Source of the DNA: Herbinix sp.
Lineage (GTDB): Bacteria; Bacillota; Clostridia; Lachnospirales; Lachnospiraceae
Assembly (NCBI GenBank): GCA_029256105.1
Contig: JAQSYO010000002.1
Coordinates: 124,001-188,000 of the forward strand
Length of the DNA: 64,000 bases
Direction: 5' to 3'
Shown: positions 51,866 through 60,686 of the stretch, piece by piece
Numbering within the stretch: the stretch's first letter is position 1
Layout of the letters: every line of letters starts with the position of its first letter
Notes under the pieces: model-generated
Databases searched by the model: none
What the model saw: only the letters and a program-made list of their open reading frames with translations
What the model was told of the DNA's origin: nothing
Translations under genes and position numbers: made by a program

Positions 51866-52516
51866 TTATTCCATTCTTTTCGTTGCTCTATATAGTTTTG
51901 TTCTTGACCATTCTTTTTCTATTACAATATCATTAAAGCCTACTTTATTTAGTACTGATATTTCATGTTCTATACAAAAGGGTATATCGATATGTAAACT
52001 TGCAAAGGGAAGATTGTTTTCAATATATATATTTTCTGCTTCTTTATATCGCAGCTGTTCATCCTCATAATTTTTTTCCATTGAGTCACCATGGATAAAT
52101 ACTCCATTATCAGTTAAGCAGTTAAATATTTTCTCATAAATGGTAATTTTCTGCTCTTCATTAAAGTGGTGCATTACATAACAACTCAAAACTAAATCAT
52201 AAGTATGGTGACCAAAATTAAGATCCAAAAGGGAACCACATATCGTTGTTAAGAACAGACCTTTATATAAGGCTTTTTTCTTTAACTCAACCAACATTTT
52301 TTCTGCAATATCAATAGCGGTTACATAAGTACTACACTTAATTCGTTCTATTTCAAGTCCTGTACCACAGCCTAATACTAGAATATTATTCTTATTATTA
52401 CAGGTATCTATTTGATGTTCTAACTCGTCGTAAAACTCAGTCATTCCCAGCTTGCCTACAAAGAAATCGTCATGTTTTACTGCTTCCTCATTAAAGTAAT
52501 CTGCCATCGTTTTCAT
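51866..52516 (-). CDS. Class I SAM-dependent methyltransferase (paralogue of 47298 gene)
   Basis: A 216-residue methyltransferase. Motif I is ILVLGCGTGLEIERI (about residues 42-56), the SAM acidic residue is in VTAIDIAEKMLVELKK and motif IV is YDLVLSCYVMHHFNEEQ. It aligns along its length with the gene at 47298-47942. The ATG is at MKTMADYF, with an internal Met4 as alternative; TGGAGGTATAATGAG precedes. It is not clearly part of an operon. The two paralogues flank tRNA-Gly copy 1 at distances of 2.6 and 1.2 kb. The substrate is unknown. Confidence 0.9.
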   Translation of the reverse strand: MKTMADYFNEEAVKHDDFFVGKLGMTEFYDELEHQIDTCNNKNNILVLGCGTGLEIERIKCSTYVTAIDIAEKMLVELKKKALYKGLFLTTICGSLLDLNFGHHTYDLVLSCYVMHHFNEEQKITIYEKIFNCLTDNGVFIHGDSMEKNYEDEQLRYKEAENIYIENNLPFASLHIDIPFCIEHEISVLNKVGFNDIVIEKEWSRTKLYRATKRME

Positions 52517-52728
52517 CTCATTATACCTCCATCGAATGAAACCTCCAATAATCTATAACTTGATAAACATTACGGACTATATGAAAATACTCAAATAAAT
52601 ATTAAATAGCATCTCAATTATAGCATTGCTTTTTATTTATGTAAACATATTCCATTAATGGTAGCTCCTCACACTAATTGCTAATTAAAAATAGTGAATA
52701 TACTTTCGCTGGAATTAAGTATAAAATA

Positions 52729-52773
52729 GAGTAGTAACCCAACAAACTTTATCAGTTAGTTGAGTTACTACTC
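52729..52773. terminator. Terminator downstream of the serine dehydratase operon
   Basis: GAGTAGTAACCCAAC and GTTGAGTTACTACTC form a 15-bp stem with one mismatch and 15-nt loop, 80 nt past the sdaAA stop; a T-run follows on the minus strand. Confidence 0.75.
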
Positions 52774-52854
52774 CATTTATTAATTCTCGTATAGTTTAAT
52801 TCAATAGGCTATAAATCCTTAATTATACTCTGAATATTATGAGTGTCTTTACTG

Positions 52855-53730
52855 TCACCCACCAAATATTCCACATGCCTTTTCACAACCGGATGGCGTT
52901 GTGGCACATCCTCCAAGCGCGGTTTCTCTCAGTTCGGAGGGTATTCTCTTTCCAATACGGTACATTGTTTCGAGCATTTCATCAAAGGGTATGAATTGTT
53001 CAATTCCACTTAGTGCTATTTCTGCACAAGTCAAGGCATTGGTGACACCGATTGCATTTCTGCTCTGACATGGGCATTCCACAAGACCTGCGACAGGATC
53101 ACATACTAATCCAAGCAAGTTCATTATTGCGGTAGTTGCTGCATGCATACACTGTCTTGGTGTCCCACCCATCATTTCCGTTGCTGCTGCCGCTGCCATA
53201 GCTGAAGCAGCTCCGACCTCTGCTTGGCAACCACCTTCTGCACCAGCTACTGTGGCATTTCTCATTATTAAATATCCAATGGCACCGGCTGTAAACAATC
53301 CATTTATTAAGTTCTCATCTGCCAAGCTATATTCCTCTTGTAAGGCTAATAATAATCCTGGAACCACGCCGGAGGATCCTGCAGTTGGCGCTGCTACAAT
53401 TAGTCCCATTGATGCATTAACTTCTAATACGGCCATAGCATAAGTGATAGATTTTGAAAGAATTGTTCCACAGATGGATTTGCCTTTTCTTCTGGTCTCC
53501 CTAAGCTTTGCAGCTTCGCCTCCGATTAATCCACCGATGGATTTTACTGGCTCTGTCAATGGAAGATGTACAGAATTCTGCATAATAATAAACGCTTTTT
53601 TCATTCGAGTATTAATTTCTTCCAGGGTCGCATCGGTTAATGTGATTTCCCTTTGTCGCATGATATTCGAAATGCTATCATTGTTTTGTTCGCATAAAGA
53701 AAGAAGCTCGTTACCATTTTTAAAATCCAT
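52855..53730 (-). CDS. sdaAA: L-serine dehydratase, Fe-S dependent, alpha subunit
   Basis: A 291-residue subunit that binds the [4Fe-4S] cluster and deaminates L-serine to pyruvate and ammonia. Identifying motifs are GSSGVVPGLLLALQEEY, the Gly/Ala-rich VAGAEGGCQAEVGAASAMAAA, LVCDPVAGLVECPCQSRNA and the C-terminal ATTPSGCEKACGIFGG. The conserved Cys in the two latter motifs are the likely cluster ligands. It is translated 12 bp after the beta subunit gene (AGGAGG site). The enzyme is oxygen-sensitive, consistent with an anaerobe. Its reaction passes through 2-aminoacrylate, the substrate of RidA encoded in the same cluster. Confidence 0.97.
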   Translation of the reverse strand: MDFKNGNELLSLCEQNNDSISNIMRQREITLTDATLEEINTRMKKAFIIMQNSVHLPLTEPVKSIGGLIGGEAAKLRETRRKGKSICGTILSKSITYAMAVLEVNASMGLIVAAPTAGSSGVVPGLLLALQEEYSLADENLINGLFTAGAIGYLIMRNATVAGAEGGCQAEVGAASAMAAAAATEMMGGTPRQCMHAATTAIMNLLGLVCDPVAGLVECPCQSRNAIGVTNALTCAEIALSGIEQFIPFDEMLETMYRIGKRIPSELRETALGGCATTPSGCEKACGIFGG

Positions 53731-53742
53731 AATTATTTCCTC

Positions 53743-54411
53743 CTATATTTGAACAAGCATTGTTTCATGTACATTTGGAATATTTCTAATCTCGTTAATA
53801 ACAGAGTTTGGTATCTTTTCATCTGATTCTACGATGCTATAGGCGATAGCTCCTTTTTCTTCTCGAAATAATTTCATAAATGCAATGTTAACATTACTAT
53901 CTGCTAAACATTTTGTAATTTGAGCAACTACGCCAGGCCTGTCATTCTGAATTACGATTAAAGTACTGTATTCTCCAGTAAAATCTACCTCAACATTATT
54001 AATTCTTACAATTCGTACCTTGCCACCGCCAAGTGATTCTCCGCGAATTGTAAGAGAAAAACCTTTTTCGTTTGTTAATTGAATATCTACAGTATTGGGA
54101 TGTAGCTCAATTTCAACTTCATTTGTAGTAAAAGAAAATTCAATACCTGCTTGTTTCGCCAGCTCATAAGAATTTTTAATTCTTAAATCGTCAGTAGCAA
54201 ACCCCATGATTCCGCCTAACAAAGCTCGATCTGTACCATGTCCTCGATAGGTCTTGGCGAAAGAACCAAATAGAATAAATTCTGCTTTTATAATATTTCC
54301 TGGAATCATTTTTTTTGCTAGTAGTGCTATGGAAACTGCACCTGCAGTATGTGAGCTGGAAGGGCCGACCATATTGGGGCCAATTACATCAAAAACACTT
54401 ATAAACGACAT
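53743..54411 (-). CDS. sdaAB: L-serine dehydratase, Fe-S dependent, beta subunit
   Basis: A 222-residue subunit. The N-terminal domain has SVFDVIGPNMVGPSSSHTAGAV (serine dehydratase beta signature PSSSHT, about residues 16-21). The C-terminal 75 residues form an ACT domain (TLIVIQNDRPGVVAQITKCLADSNVNIAF), which in this family is involved in subunit contact and allostery. GGAAAGGAACAG lies upstream of the ATG. It is cotranscribed with sdaAA and follows the serine transporter gene by 133 bp on the same strand. Confidence 0.97.
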   Translation of the reverse strand: MSFISVFDVIGPNMVGPSSSHTAGAVSIALLAKKMIPGNIIKAEFILFGSFAKTYRGHGTDRALLGGIMGFATDDLRIKNSYELAKQAGIEFSFTTNEVEIELHPNTVDIQLTNEKGFSLTIRGESLGGGKVRIVRINNVEVDFTGEYSTLIVIQNDRPGVVAQITKCLADSNVNIAFMKLFREEKGAIAYSIVESDEKIPNSVINEIRNIPNVHETMLVQI

Positions 54412-54544
54412 AAACTGTTCCTTTCCAATCTTAGTATGATTTTATTGGTTGTGTATCCATATTAACTATTTGATTATTTTTAACAGATGGAATTAGGGTT
54501 TACCAAGAGGGCATTATTACAGGTATCTTAATTCATATATACTC

Positions 54545-55762
54545 CTATAAAGGAAGAGCCTTTCCGTTTTTCTTCCACATTTTAAATTCTGCAGCAGCCG
54601 TAAATAATACATCTGTAGATGAATTTAATGCAGTTTCACAGGAATCTTGAATAACACCTATAATAAAACCAATTCCGACAACTTGCATTGCAATATCGTT
54701 AGAAATACCAAATAAACTACACGCTAGAGGAATCAACATTAAAGAACCACCAGCAACGCCAGAGGTACCTGCTGCCGATATACTCGCTAGTAAACTTAAC
54801 ACGATCATGGTAGGTAAATCAACTGAGATACCAAGGGTATTTACAGCTGCCAATGTCATGGTAGTAATAGTAATAGCTGCACCTGCCATATTAACGGTAG
54901 CTCCAAGTGGAATACTTACAGAATAGGTATCCTCGTTTAATCCAAGAGATTCACAAAGCTCCATATTAACAGGGATATTAGCTGCAGAACTTCTGGTAAA
55001 GAATGCGGTTATCGCACTTTCTTTAAGGCATTTGAATACAAGTGGATATGGATTCTGCTTAATGGTCAGGAACACAATGAGAGGGTTTAATATTAACGCC
55101 ACACCAAGCATACAACTTACAAGTACAATTAGAACTTTACCATAGGTTGCAAAGCCTGCAATTCCAGTTTCGGCAATGGTTGTGTAAACAAGGCCAAGGA
55201 TACCGAATGGAGCACAGCCAATAACCCACTTTACGACCTGAGAAACTGAATCTGAAACATCTGATAAGATTTTTTTTGTTCCATCAGCGGCATTCTTAAA
55301 TGCAATACCTAATATAACTGCCCATGATAGTATACCAATATAATTTGCATTGTAAAGAGCTGATATCGGATTTGTTACAAGGTTCATCAAAAGGGTATGT
55401 AATACGGAACCAATATCTGAGGTGACTTCTGCTCCAGTTACCTGCAATTCGGAGCTCAAGGCAAAGCTGACAGGAAAAATACTATTTACTATAACTGCTA
55501 CCAAAGCAGATGCTACTGTTCCCAGCAAATAAAGAAAAAGAACACTCTTCATATTATTACTTGATCCGGATTTTGCACATGCAATAGAAGACAATACTAA
55601 GACAAAAACTAATATAGGTGCAATAGCCTTTAAGGCACCTACAAACATATTACCTAGAATACCTATAACTGTAAACTGTGGTACTGTCAGTCCCAAAATA
55701 AGACCAATCACCATACCAATTAAAATCTTTTGAATTAAACCTAATTTTTTCCATGTTTTCAT
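54545..55762 (-). CDS. sstT: Sodium:serine/threonine symporter
   Basis: Membrane transporter of about 405 residues of the dicarboxylate/amino acid:cation symporter family. Eight transmembrane segments plus two re-entrant loops are expected. The key motifs are [21 protein letters not shown] and [24 protein letters not shown], which closely fit SstT. The ATG at 55762 follows AAGGAGG by 12 nt; the longer frame adds ten basic residues that overlap the site. It imports L-serine for the adjacent dehydratase. A perfect 18-bp palindrome at 55799-55816 lies in its promoter region and also before the regulator gene. Confidence 0.93.
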   Translation of the reverse strand: MKTWKKLGLIQKILIGMVIGLILGLTVPQFTVIGILGNMFVGALKAIAPILVFVLVLSSIACAKSGSSNNMKSVLFLYLLGTVASALVAVIVNSIFPVSFALSSELQVTGAEVTSDIGSVLHTLLMNLVTNPISALYNANYIGILSWAVILGIAFKNAADGTKKILSDVSDSVSQVVKWVIGCAPFGILGLVYTTIAETGIAGFATYGKVLIVLVSCMLGVALILNPLIVFLTIKQNPYPLVFKCLKESAITAFFTRSSAANIPVNMELCESLGLNEDTYSVSIPLGATVNMAGAAITITTMTLAAVNTLGISVDLPTMIVLSLLASISAAGTSGVAGGSLMLIPLACSLFGISNDIAMQVVGIGFIIGVIQDSCETALNSSTDVLFTAAAEFKMWKKNGKALPL

Positions 55763-55798
55763 TGAATTCTTTTTCCTCCTTATTTTTGGCATTTGGAC

Positions 55799-55816
55799 AA
55801 TGAAATAAATTTCATT
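55799..55816. promoter_or_regulatory. 18-bp palindromic operator upstream of sstT
   Basis: AATGAAAT-AA-ATTTCATT is a perfect palindrome 37 bp before the sstT start. An identical arm sequence with a TT centre occurs upstream of the YheO-type regulator gene. Confidence 0.82.
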
Positions 55817-56008
55817 CTGATGCTAAAATATATTTTATCATGGATGCGAAATAAATACAATATACAATGACATTTCCGTGCTTTTTGTCAAAAATAGTAT
55901 AAATTTATTGTGCACTTTTACTAATAACGTGATATATTTATATGACAGATTTGAATTATATTCATGTTTGCAAAATCAGTGAGAGCACTTCTTAAATTCA
56001 CATAATAA

Positions 56009-56034
56009 AAGCGCTTACTTATAAGCAAGCGCTT
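56009..56034 (-). terminator. Terminator of ridA
   Basis: AAGCGCTTGCTTATAAG with AAGCGCTT on the minus strand forms a hairpin 15 nt past the ridA stop, followed by TTTTATT. Confidence 0.7.
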
Positions 56035-56048
56035 AGCTGTTCGAGTAC

Positions 56049-56420
56049 TTATTTTTCTGCTATTACTTCTATTTCAACTAAAACTCCTCTGGGAAGAGTT
56101 TTTACAGCTACACAGGAACGTGCTGGTTTTTCCGTAAAGTATTTAGCATATACCTCATTGAAGCTTGCGAAATCTTCAATGTTTGCTAAAAAACAGGTTG
56201 TTTTAATTACTTTATCGTAGCTTGTACCGGCTTCCTTTAATATTTCACCGATATTTTTTATAGATTGTTCTGTTTGGGTTACAATATCTGTTCCTACCAC
56301 TTCACCGGTTATTGGATCCAATGGAATTTGCCCTGATGTAAATATTAGACTTCCTACTTCCTTTGCTTGTGAGTAAGGTCCAATCGCTGCAGGTGATTTT
56401 TTTGTATTAATAGTAATCAT
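56049..56420 (-). CDS. ridA: Reactive imine/enamine deaminase RidA
   Basis: A complete 123-residue RidA. It hydrolyses 2-aminoacrylate, formed by serine and threonine dehydratases, to pyruvate and ammonia and so protects PLP enzymes. Motifs: AIGPYSQAK near the N-terminus, FTSGQIPLDPITG, and the active-site Arg in ARSCVAVKTLP with Glu in VEIEVIAEK. AAGGAGG precedes the ATG by 8 nt. It lies between the sstT gene and the YheO-type regulator on the same strand, fitting its role beside sdaAA/sdaAB. It has its own terminator. Confidence 0.97.
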   Translation of the reverse strand: MITINTKKSPAAIGPYSQAKEVGSLIFTSGQIPLDPITGEVVGTDIVTQTEQSIKNIGEILKEAGTSYDKVIKTTCFLANIEDFASFNEVYAKYFTEKPARSCVAVKTLPRGVLVEIEVIAEK

Positions 56421-56542
56421 TAAGGTCCTCCTTTATGTAAATAATGAATAAATTAATTTTTATTATAATAATAAACCATTTTTTAGTCAATGCATATTTA
56501 AAACTACTTAGAGTCTATTCATTTACTTTTTTAATTCTGTTT

Positions 56543-57205
56543 TTAACTTTCTTGAATATTTCGCAAATGCATATATACTGTATTTTTTGAAATACCCATG
56601 TGTTTTGCTGTTTTTACTACAGAATCCTTTAATTCAAAAATACCATGATTGTACAATCTTAATACAATTTCTTTATTCTTTAGTAATTGCCGGATTTGAG
56701 GGTCTTCCTCAACCTCTGCGCGTACTGTCTCTACGGAAGACTCAATCAATTCATCTACATTAGTAACAAAATTTTCGGATTTACTTATTGTCTTTGCTTC
56801 TATAGGGATAAAGTTGGATAATATATCTGCAAAGGATGTATTTAAGTAAAAATTAATACACAAAAGTCCAATGATTTTAGCGCCTTCCCCTTGGATAGCT
56901 AGAGTCGCTGACTTTAACTGATCTCCATTTTTATTTTTAGTAAAATAGGAGACATATTCCTTGTTTTTATCTTCTTGTATTTCTCCAAGCATAGCTAAGG
57001 CTAAGTTCGTGATAGGAGCGCCTTCTTTCCTACCGGTATGATAACCATTGACAACTTTAATAGCAGAGTGTTCCATATTTTCTAAGCTGTGTAACACCAA
57101 CTCGTAACCATCTCCCAAATAGTGAGCGAGTCCGTCTAACATGGATTTATAGGATTCTAAGATCATTCGGTCAATTACTGTTAAACGAACAGTATAATCT
57201 TTCAT
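56543..57205 (-). CDS. YheO-type PAS and helix-turn-helix transcriptional regulator (DauR-like)
   Basis: A 220-residue regulator. The N-terminal YheO domain (about residues 5-120: ESYKSMLDGLAHYLGDGYELVLHSLENM, then ITNLALAMLGEI, GLLCINF) senses small molecules by a PAS-like fold. The C-terminal helix-turn-helix (about 185-218: GIFELKDSVVKTAKHMGISKNTVYMHLRNI) binds DNA. The start at 57205 has AAGGAGGAATAAC directly before it. It leads the serine cluster, and the same 18-bp palindrome lies upstream of its own gene and upstream of sstT. Members of this family regulate amino acid deaminase or D-amino acid genes, which fits a serine-responsive regulator. Confidence 0.9.
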   Translation of the reverse strand: MKDYTVRLTVIDRMILESYKSMLDGLAHYLGDGYELVLHSLENMEHSAIKVVNGYHTGRKEGAPITNLALAMLGEIQEDKNKEYVSYFTKNKNGDQLKSATLAIQGEGAKIIGLLCINFYLNTSFADILSNFIPIEAKTISKSENFVTNVDELIESSVETVRAEVEEDPQIRQLLKNKEIVLRLYNHGIFELKDSVVKTAKHMGISKNTVYMHLRNIQES

Positions 57206-57247
57206 GTTATTCCTCCTTTTCAATTTAGTAATCGTCTTAGTACGTAT

Positions 57248-57265
57248 AATGAAATTTATTTCATT
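57248..57265. promoter_or_regulatory. 18-bp palindromic operator upstream of the YheO-type regulator
   Basis: AATGAAAT-TT-ATTTCATT is a perfect palindrome 43 bp before the regulator start, matching the site before sstT except at the two central bases. Confidence 0.82.
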
Positions 57266-57414
57266 ATATCATAATTTTAAGTCACTGCAACATGTTTTTA
57301 TTAACTCCGTTTGTAATACAAGCCGTTAATTATGTGGCTTTTCGTAAAAATCAAAGACAGTTATTTTGTTCAGTGAGATTTATTTCTGTATACAGCATGA
57401 AAAGTCAGATTATC

Positions 57415-57666
57415 TTATCGGCTATAAGATAAGTAGTACAAATTTATCGAAATTGGGAATCTGCTAGTTATGCCTGGAATAAATGCTGTTTCGGAATTGC
57501 AAAATCGCACTGGGTCATTTGCATCCACAGGAATTGTGTTAGATTTGAAGTATTTTGGTGAGACATTGCTTGAGGCACCTTGTGTAAGCATAACATCACA
57601 ATCATATTTACATTTTAATAAATCTCTTACTGCGCCAAAATAATCAGAAGAGATAATGTAGTTAAT
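57415..57666 (-). pseudogene. Decayed gene fragment resembling neutral/alkaline ceramidase
   Basis: A stretch of 83 codons is open on the minus strand without a start codon. It includes DYFGAVRDLLKCKYDCDVML and TQGASSNVSPKYFKSNTIP, which loosely recall the QG(A)xGDVSP motif of neutral ceramidase-like hydrolases. It is stopped at both ends and no other part of such a gene is seen. It fills the 57290-57715 gap. The similarity is from recall only, so the identity is uncertain. Confidence 0.35.
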
Positions 57667-57719
57667 TTAAAGGGTTTTTATTTTTATTATTTTCAGGACG
57701 ATATGAAAATACGCAAACA

Positions 57720-58520
57720 TTAAATAACATCAAAATAATCATAAATTATTTTCTTAAATATAGGCTTATTTTCTTCAGCTTCGCAGTTTATTCGGTGCGC
57801 CGCTTCAACGACCTTCCACTGCATTATAGGAAGTGTATCCACTCCAATTAAATTTGCATAAGCAGCTTCATATAAAGTGCCAAAATATTTTCTTGCCTGA
57901 TTAATAGAATCTCGCATATCTTTTGGTACATCATCCGGCAATGCCACACAATCAAATACTAGTGATGTCCTCGCCACGTCTGCTAGTGGGTCTCCACAGC
58001 TTGAATCGCACCAATCAATTATGTATAATCCCTTTGCAGAAACAATAATATTATCTGGATGAAAATCATTGTGACACAATGAACTTCCATCAGGAAGCGT
58101 ATCTAATAGTCTTAGAACTTTATCTAAAATATATGGTTCTAATTCTTCTGAATACGCTATATGTTTTTCCAGCTTCGTTTTACTGGCTTCTAATGGTATG
58201 TTTTTGCATTTATGAATTGTATAATGTAGCTGGGCAAAATCATTAGCCAATTTTATTAAATCTACATCTGGTTCAAACATCTTATGAAACATGCTTTTTC
58301 CTTTAATATATTCCATAATTATTGTTTGTTTACCATCTATTATAGTCCTACCACCAAATAGAGGGACATTGATCCCTAATCCCTGAATAGTTTTATTGAT
58401 TTTACATTCCTTGGCAATCTCTGCTTCTGATATATTTTCATGAAAAATTTTTATTATGTTTTTTTCATTATATCGATATACATCTGCAGTCGCACCTAAA
58501 CCAATTTTTTCAAATTCCAA
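57720..58520 (-). CDS. APH/ChoK-type phosphotransferase
   Basis: A kinase-fold protein of about 266 residues. It has a Gly-rich ATP loop (IGLGATADVYRYNEKNIIKIFH, about residues 5-26), the catalytic Brenner motif HNDFHPDNII (about 163-172) and the metal-binding IDWCD (about 180-184). This is the aminoglycoside phosphotransferase superfamily. The target could be a small-molecule alcohol or amine, such as an antibiotic or a sugar; resistance is not implied. The start is taken as TTG at 58520 because AAAGAAGG lies 7 nt upstream; a TTG at 58541 is also in frame. It is oriented toward the serine cluster but is separated by 455 bp. Confidence 0.82.
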   Translation of the reverse strand: MEFEKIGLGATADVYRYNEKNIIKIFHENISEAEIAKECKINKTIQGLGINVPLFGGRTIIDGKQTIIMEYIKGKSMFHKMFEPDVDLIKLANDFAQLHYTIHKCKNIPLEASKTKLEKHIAYSEELEPYILDKVLRLLDTLPDGSSLCHNDFHPDNIIVSAKGLYIIDWCDSSCGDPLADVARTSLVFDCVALPDDVPKDMRDSINQARKYFGTLYEAAYANLIGVDTLPIMQWKVVEAAHRINCEAEENKPIFKKIIYDYFDVI

Positions 58521-58834
58521 ACAACTACCTTCTTTCAACAATAGAATTAACTCTTCCTAACGCTTCCTCAGGCATTAAAGAAGTGTTTGCCTGATACAAT
58601 GATTCAATCTCTGTCTTACGGATTTTTAGATTTATAATACCATATTGATTAAAATAAATAAACTTAAATTTCCAAATATAGAGTGAACACTCATTATTCA
58701 TGTGTACTACCTACACCTTGCAAAATTGTGTATACCTTCGACACATCTTGGTAACCGTTAATTAAATCATTAATATTGACATGCATATACCCGAATGGTA
58801 ATATTAGGAAATATTAAAGAATAGGGGAGATATT

Positions 58835-59641
58835 ATGGATGAAAACGTAAAAATTGTACAGGAACATTATGATAAGGATGTTCAACTGGAATGGGCTAGA
58901 CTCGAAAGACATCCGTTTGAATTCAGAATAACAACACATATGATGGATAAATACATAAAACCAGGGGATAGAATTCTTGATATTGGTGGAGGACCAGGAC
59001 GTTACTCAATTTATTATGCCAATAAAGGCTGTAATGTTACTCTTATAGACTTATCCCCCGAAAATGTAAAGTTTGTCACTGAAAAATCCAAAGAAATGCA
59101 TATCAACATACAAGCAATTTCTGGAGATGCTAGAGATGTTAATAAATTAGTGAAGGGTAAATTTGACCATATATTTATAATGGGACCAATGTATCATTTG
59201 CTTGATGAAGAAGATAGAATTAAAGCAATAAATTCAGCTTTATCTTTACTAAAAGATGGAGGGCTTATGTATATTTCGTTTATCTTTATGTTTTCAGGAA
59301 TGATATATGGGATGAAATATATGCCTCAGTTATTACTTATGCAACCTGAACAGATATTTGTTGATGCTGTTTTAAAGGACGAATCTTATGGTGGAGATGC
59401 ATTTACAAAAGCATTTTTTATAAGTAAAAAAGATATTCTACCATTTTTAGCTAAGTTTCCTCTTGAAAAGAAGCATCTTTTCGGTCAGGAAAGTATACTT
59501 TCCCCCTGTGAATCTAATATACTTAATCAGTCTATGGAAGTAATAGAGAAATGGATAGAAGTTGCAGAAAAATTATGTGAAAGAGATGAATTACTAAGCT
59601 ATTCGGAACATGTAATGTATATAGGTCAGAAAATGAAATAA
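58835..59641 (+). CDS. Class I SAM-dependent methyltransferase (UbiE-like)
   Basis: A 268-residue methyltransferase. Motif I is ILDIGGGPGRYSIYYA (about residues 48-63), the acidic motif II is VTLIDLSPENV, and motif IV is HIFIMGPMYHLLDEEDR, a form seen in small-molecule methyltransferases of the UbiE/COQ5-like group. It starts MDENVKIVQEHYDKDVQLEWARL, which is a common opening for such proteins in Firmicutes. GGGGAGATATT precedes the ATG. It is a single gene with a strong bidirectional terminator shared with the convergent VOC gene. The substrate is unknown. Confidence 0.92.
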   Translation: MDENVKIVQEHYDKDVQLEWARLERHPFEFRITTHMMDKYIKPGDRILDIGGGPGRYSIYYANKGCNVTLIDLSPENVKFVTEKSKEMHINIQAISGDARDVNKLVKGKFDHIFIMGPMYHLLDEEDRIKAINSALSLLKDGGLMYISFIFMFSGMIYGMKYMPQLLLMQPEQIFVDAVLKDESYGGDAFTKAFFISKKDILPFLAKFPLEKKHLFGQESILSPCESNILNQSMEVIEKWIEVAEKLCERDELLSYSEHVMYIGQKMK

Positions 59642-59664
59642 AATTAATCTAACTATGGAGCATT

Positions 59665-59703
59665 AAAAACGCCACAAAAAACTCAGTTTTTTGTGGCGTT
59701 TTT
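59665..59703. terminator. Bidirectional terminator
   Basis: AAAAACGCCACAAAAAAC and its exact complement form an 18-bp stem with a 3-nt loop, with T-runs at both ends. Confidence 0.95.
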
Positions 59704-59752
59704 AAGTGTATTCAAGACCTATAAAATGATAATCCCTCAATTTCGGGATTAT

Positions 59753-60178
59753 TTATAACAACCCAAAATGAGAACTCTCGATAATTGATTTCATTTGACA
59801 TAAGCAAAAAGGGTGTCCGGCCGGGTCAAGCATAACCCTCCAATCACTAGAAAATTGCTTGTCAGTAATTGTTGCCCCACAATGGATTGCATAGTCGACT
59901 GCTTTTTCTAAATCATTAACGGCGAAGTCCATATGTGCCATTTGCTGTTGAGCTTCAGGCTCTTCCGGCCACACAGGCGGTTTATACTTAGGATTCCGTT
60001 GAAACAATATACAAGGATATGTTCCCTGATTGGTGCCTGGAGCGTATACACAAGCATAATCTTCATCGATAAACATTATTTCCCACTTGAGCAACGTCGC
60101 ATAAAAGTTTGCTAATTCATGCGGGTCTTTGCAATCCACCGTAAATGAGTACATTTTGATTTTCAATTCATCATCCAT
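59753..60178 (-). CDS. VOC superfamily (glyoxalase/bleomycin-resistance-like) protein
   Basis: A 141-residue protein with two beta-alpha-beta-beta-beta modules. The first opens KMYSFTVDCKDPHELANFYATLLKWE; the second holds HMDFAVNDLEKAVDYAIHCGAT and ends in RVMLDPAGHPFCLCQ. The His and Glu/Gln residues expected to bind a metal are only partly conserved. VOC proteins include glyoxalases, dioxygenases and drug-binding proteins, and the branch cannot be resolved here. GGAGGTATTAGCG is upstream of the ATG. It is a single gene, convergent with the methyltransferase. Confidence 0.9.
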   Translation of the reverse strand: MDDELKIKMYSFTVDCKDPHELANFYATLLKWEIMFIDEDYACVYAPGTNQGTYPCILFQRNPKYKPPVWPEEPEAQQQMAHMDFAVNDLEKAVDYAIHCGATITDKQFSSDWRVMLDPAGHPFCLCQMKSIIESSHFGLL

Positions 60179-60412
60179 AACGCTAATACCTCCTAATATA
60201 AATAATCTACATTACAAATTTCTATTTGTCGATTTCAAATACTATATTATCACATCAAGTAAAATACATAAATATAATATATCAACAGACAGCGTACACC
60301 ATATAAGAAAGAAAGTGTTGATAGGAGAGCAGGCATCAAAACATGGAAATTATACTCTAAGGATTTAGAAATCATGAATCCCTTGATTTTTACATTCTAA
60401 AGGGTGTCCTCA

Positions 60413-60523
60413 TGGGTAAAGTAGAGATAAAAAAAGGAATAATTACCTTTTTTGTTGATGAACAATATATGAAAAATATGACACATGGTTTATTATATAG
60501 AAATAATACTTATCTTCCATAGT
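60413..60523 (+). pseudogene. Short fragment resembling a stalk/copper-amine-oxidase-like repeat
   Basis: A 36-codon frame reads MGKVEIKKGIITFFVDEQYM and ends GLLYRNNTYLP before a TAG. The NxTYLP ending resembles the stalk domain (copper amine oxidase N-terminal-like) found in Clostridia, where GxxYVPLR usually follows. A ribosome binding site is poor. It is probably a remnant. The rest of the 60178-60687 gap shows no gene. Confidence 0.3.
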
Positions 60524-60686
60524 GAATTAATTATTTTTTCCTTAATGCTTTCGATATTTTTTCTATCAGCAATTTAAGTTCTCTTGCTTGGTAGTGAGTA
60601 TTTGCATAAGTCTATAATAATCTCTAACTCCGCATTTGGCTTTATACTTTTATATTTATATAAATAACCTTGATACACTCAATTTT

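Noticed and set aside
58541-58660. A 45-codon minus-strand frame (ending LGRVNSIVERR) just before the phosphotransferase gene.
   Set aside because: It has no ATG/GTG/TTG start with a ribosome binding site and no recognisable family; it may be a relic but cannot be supported.
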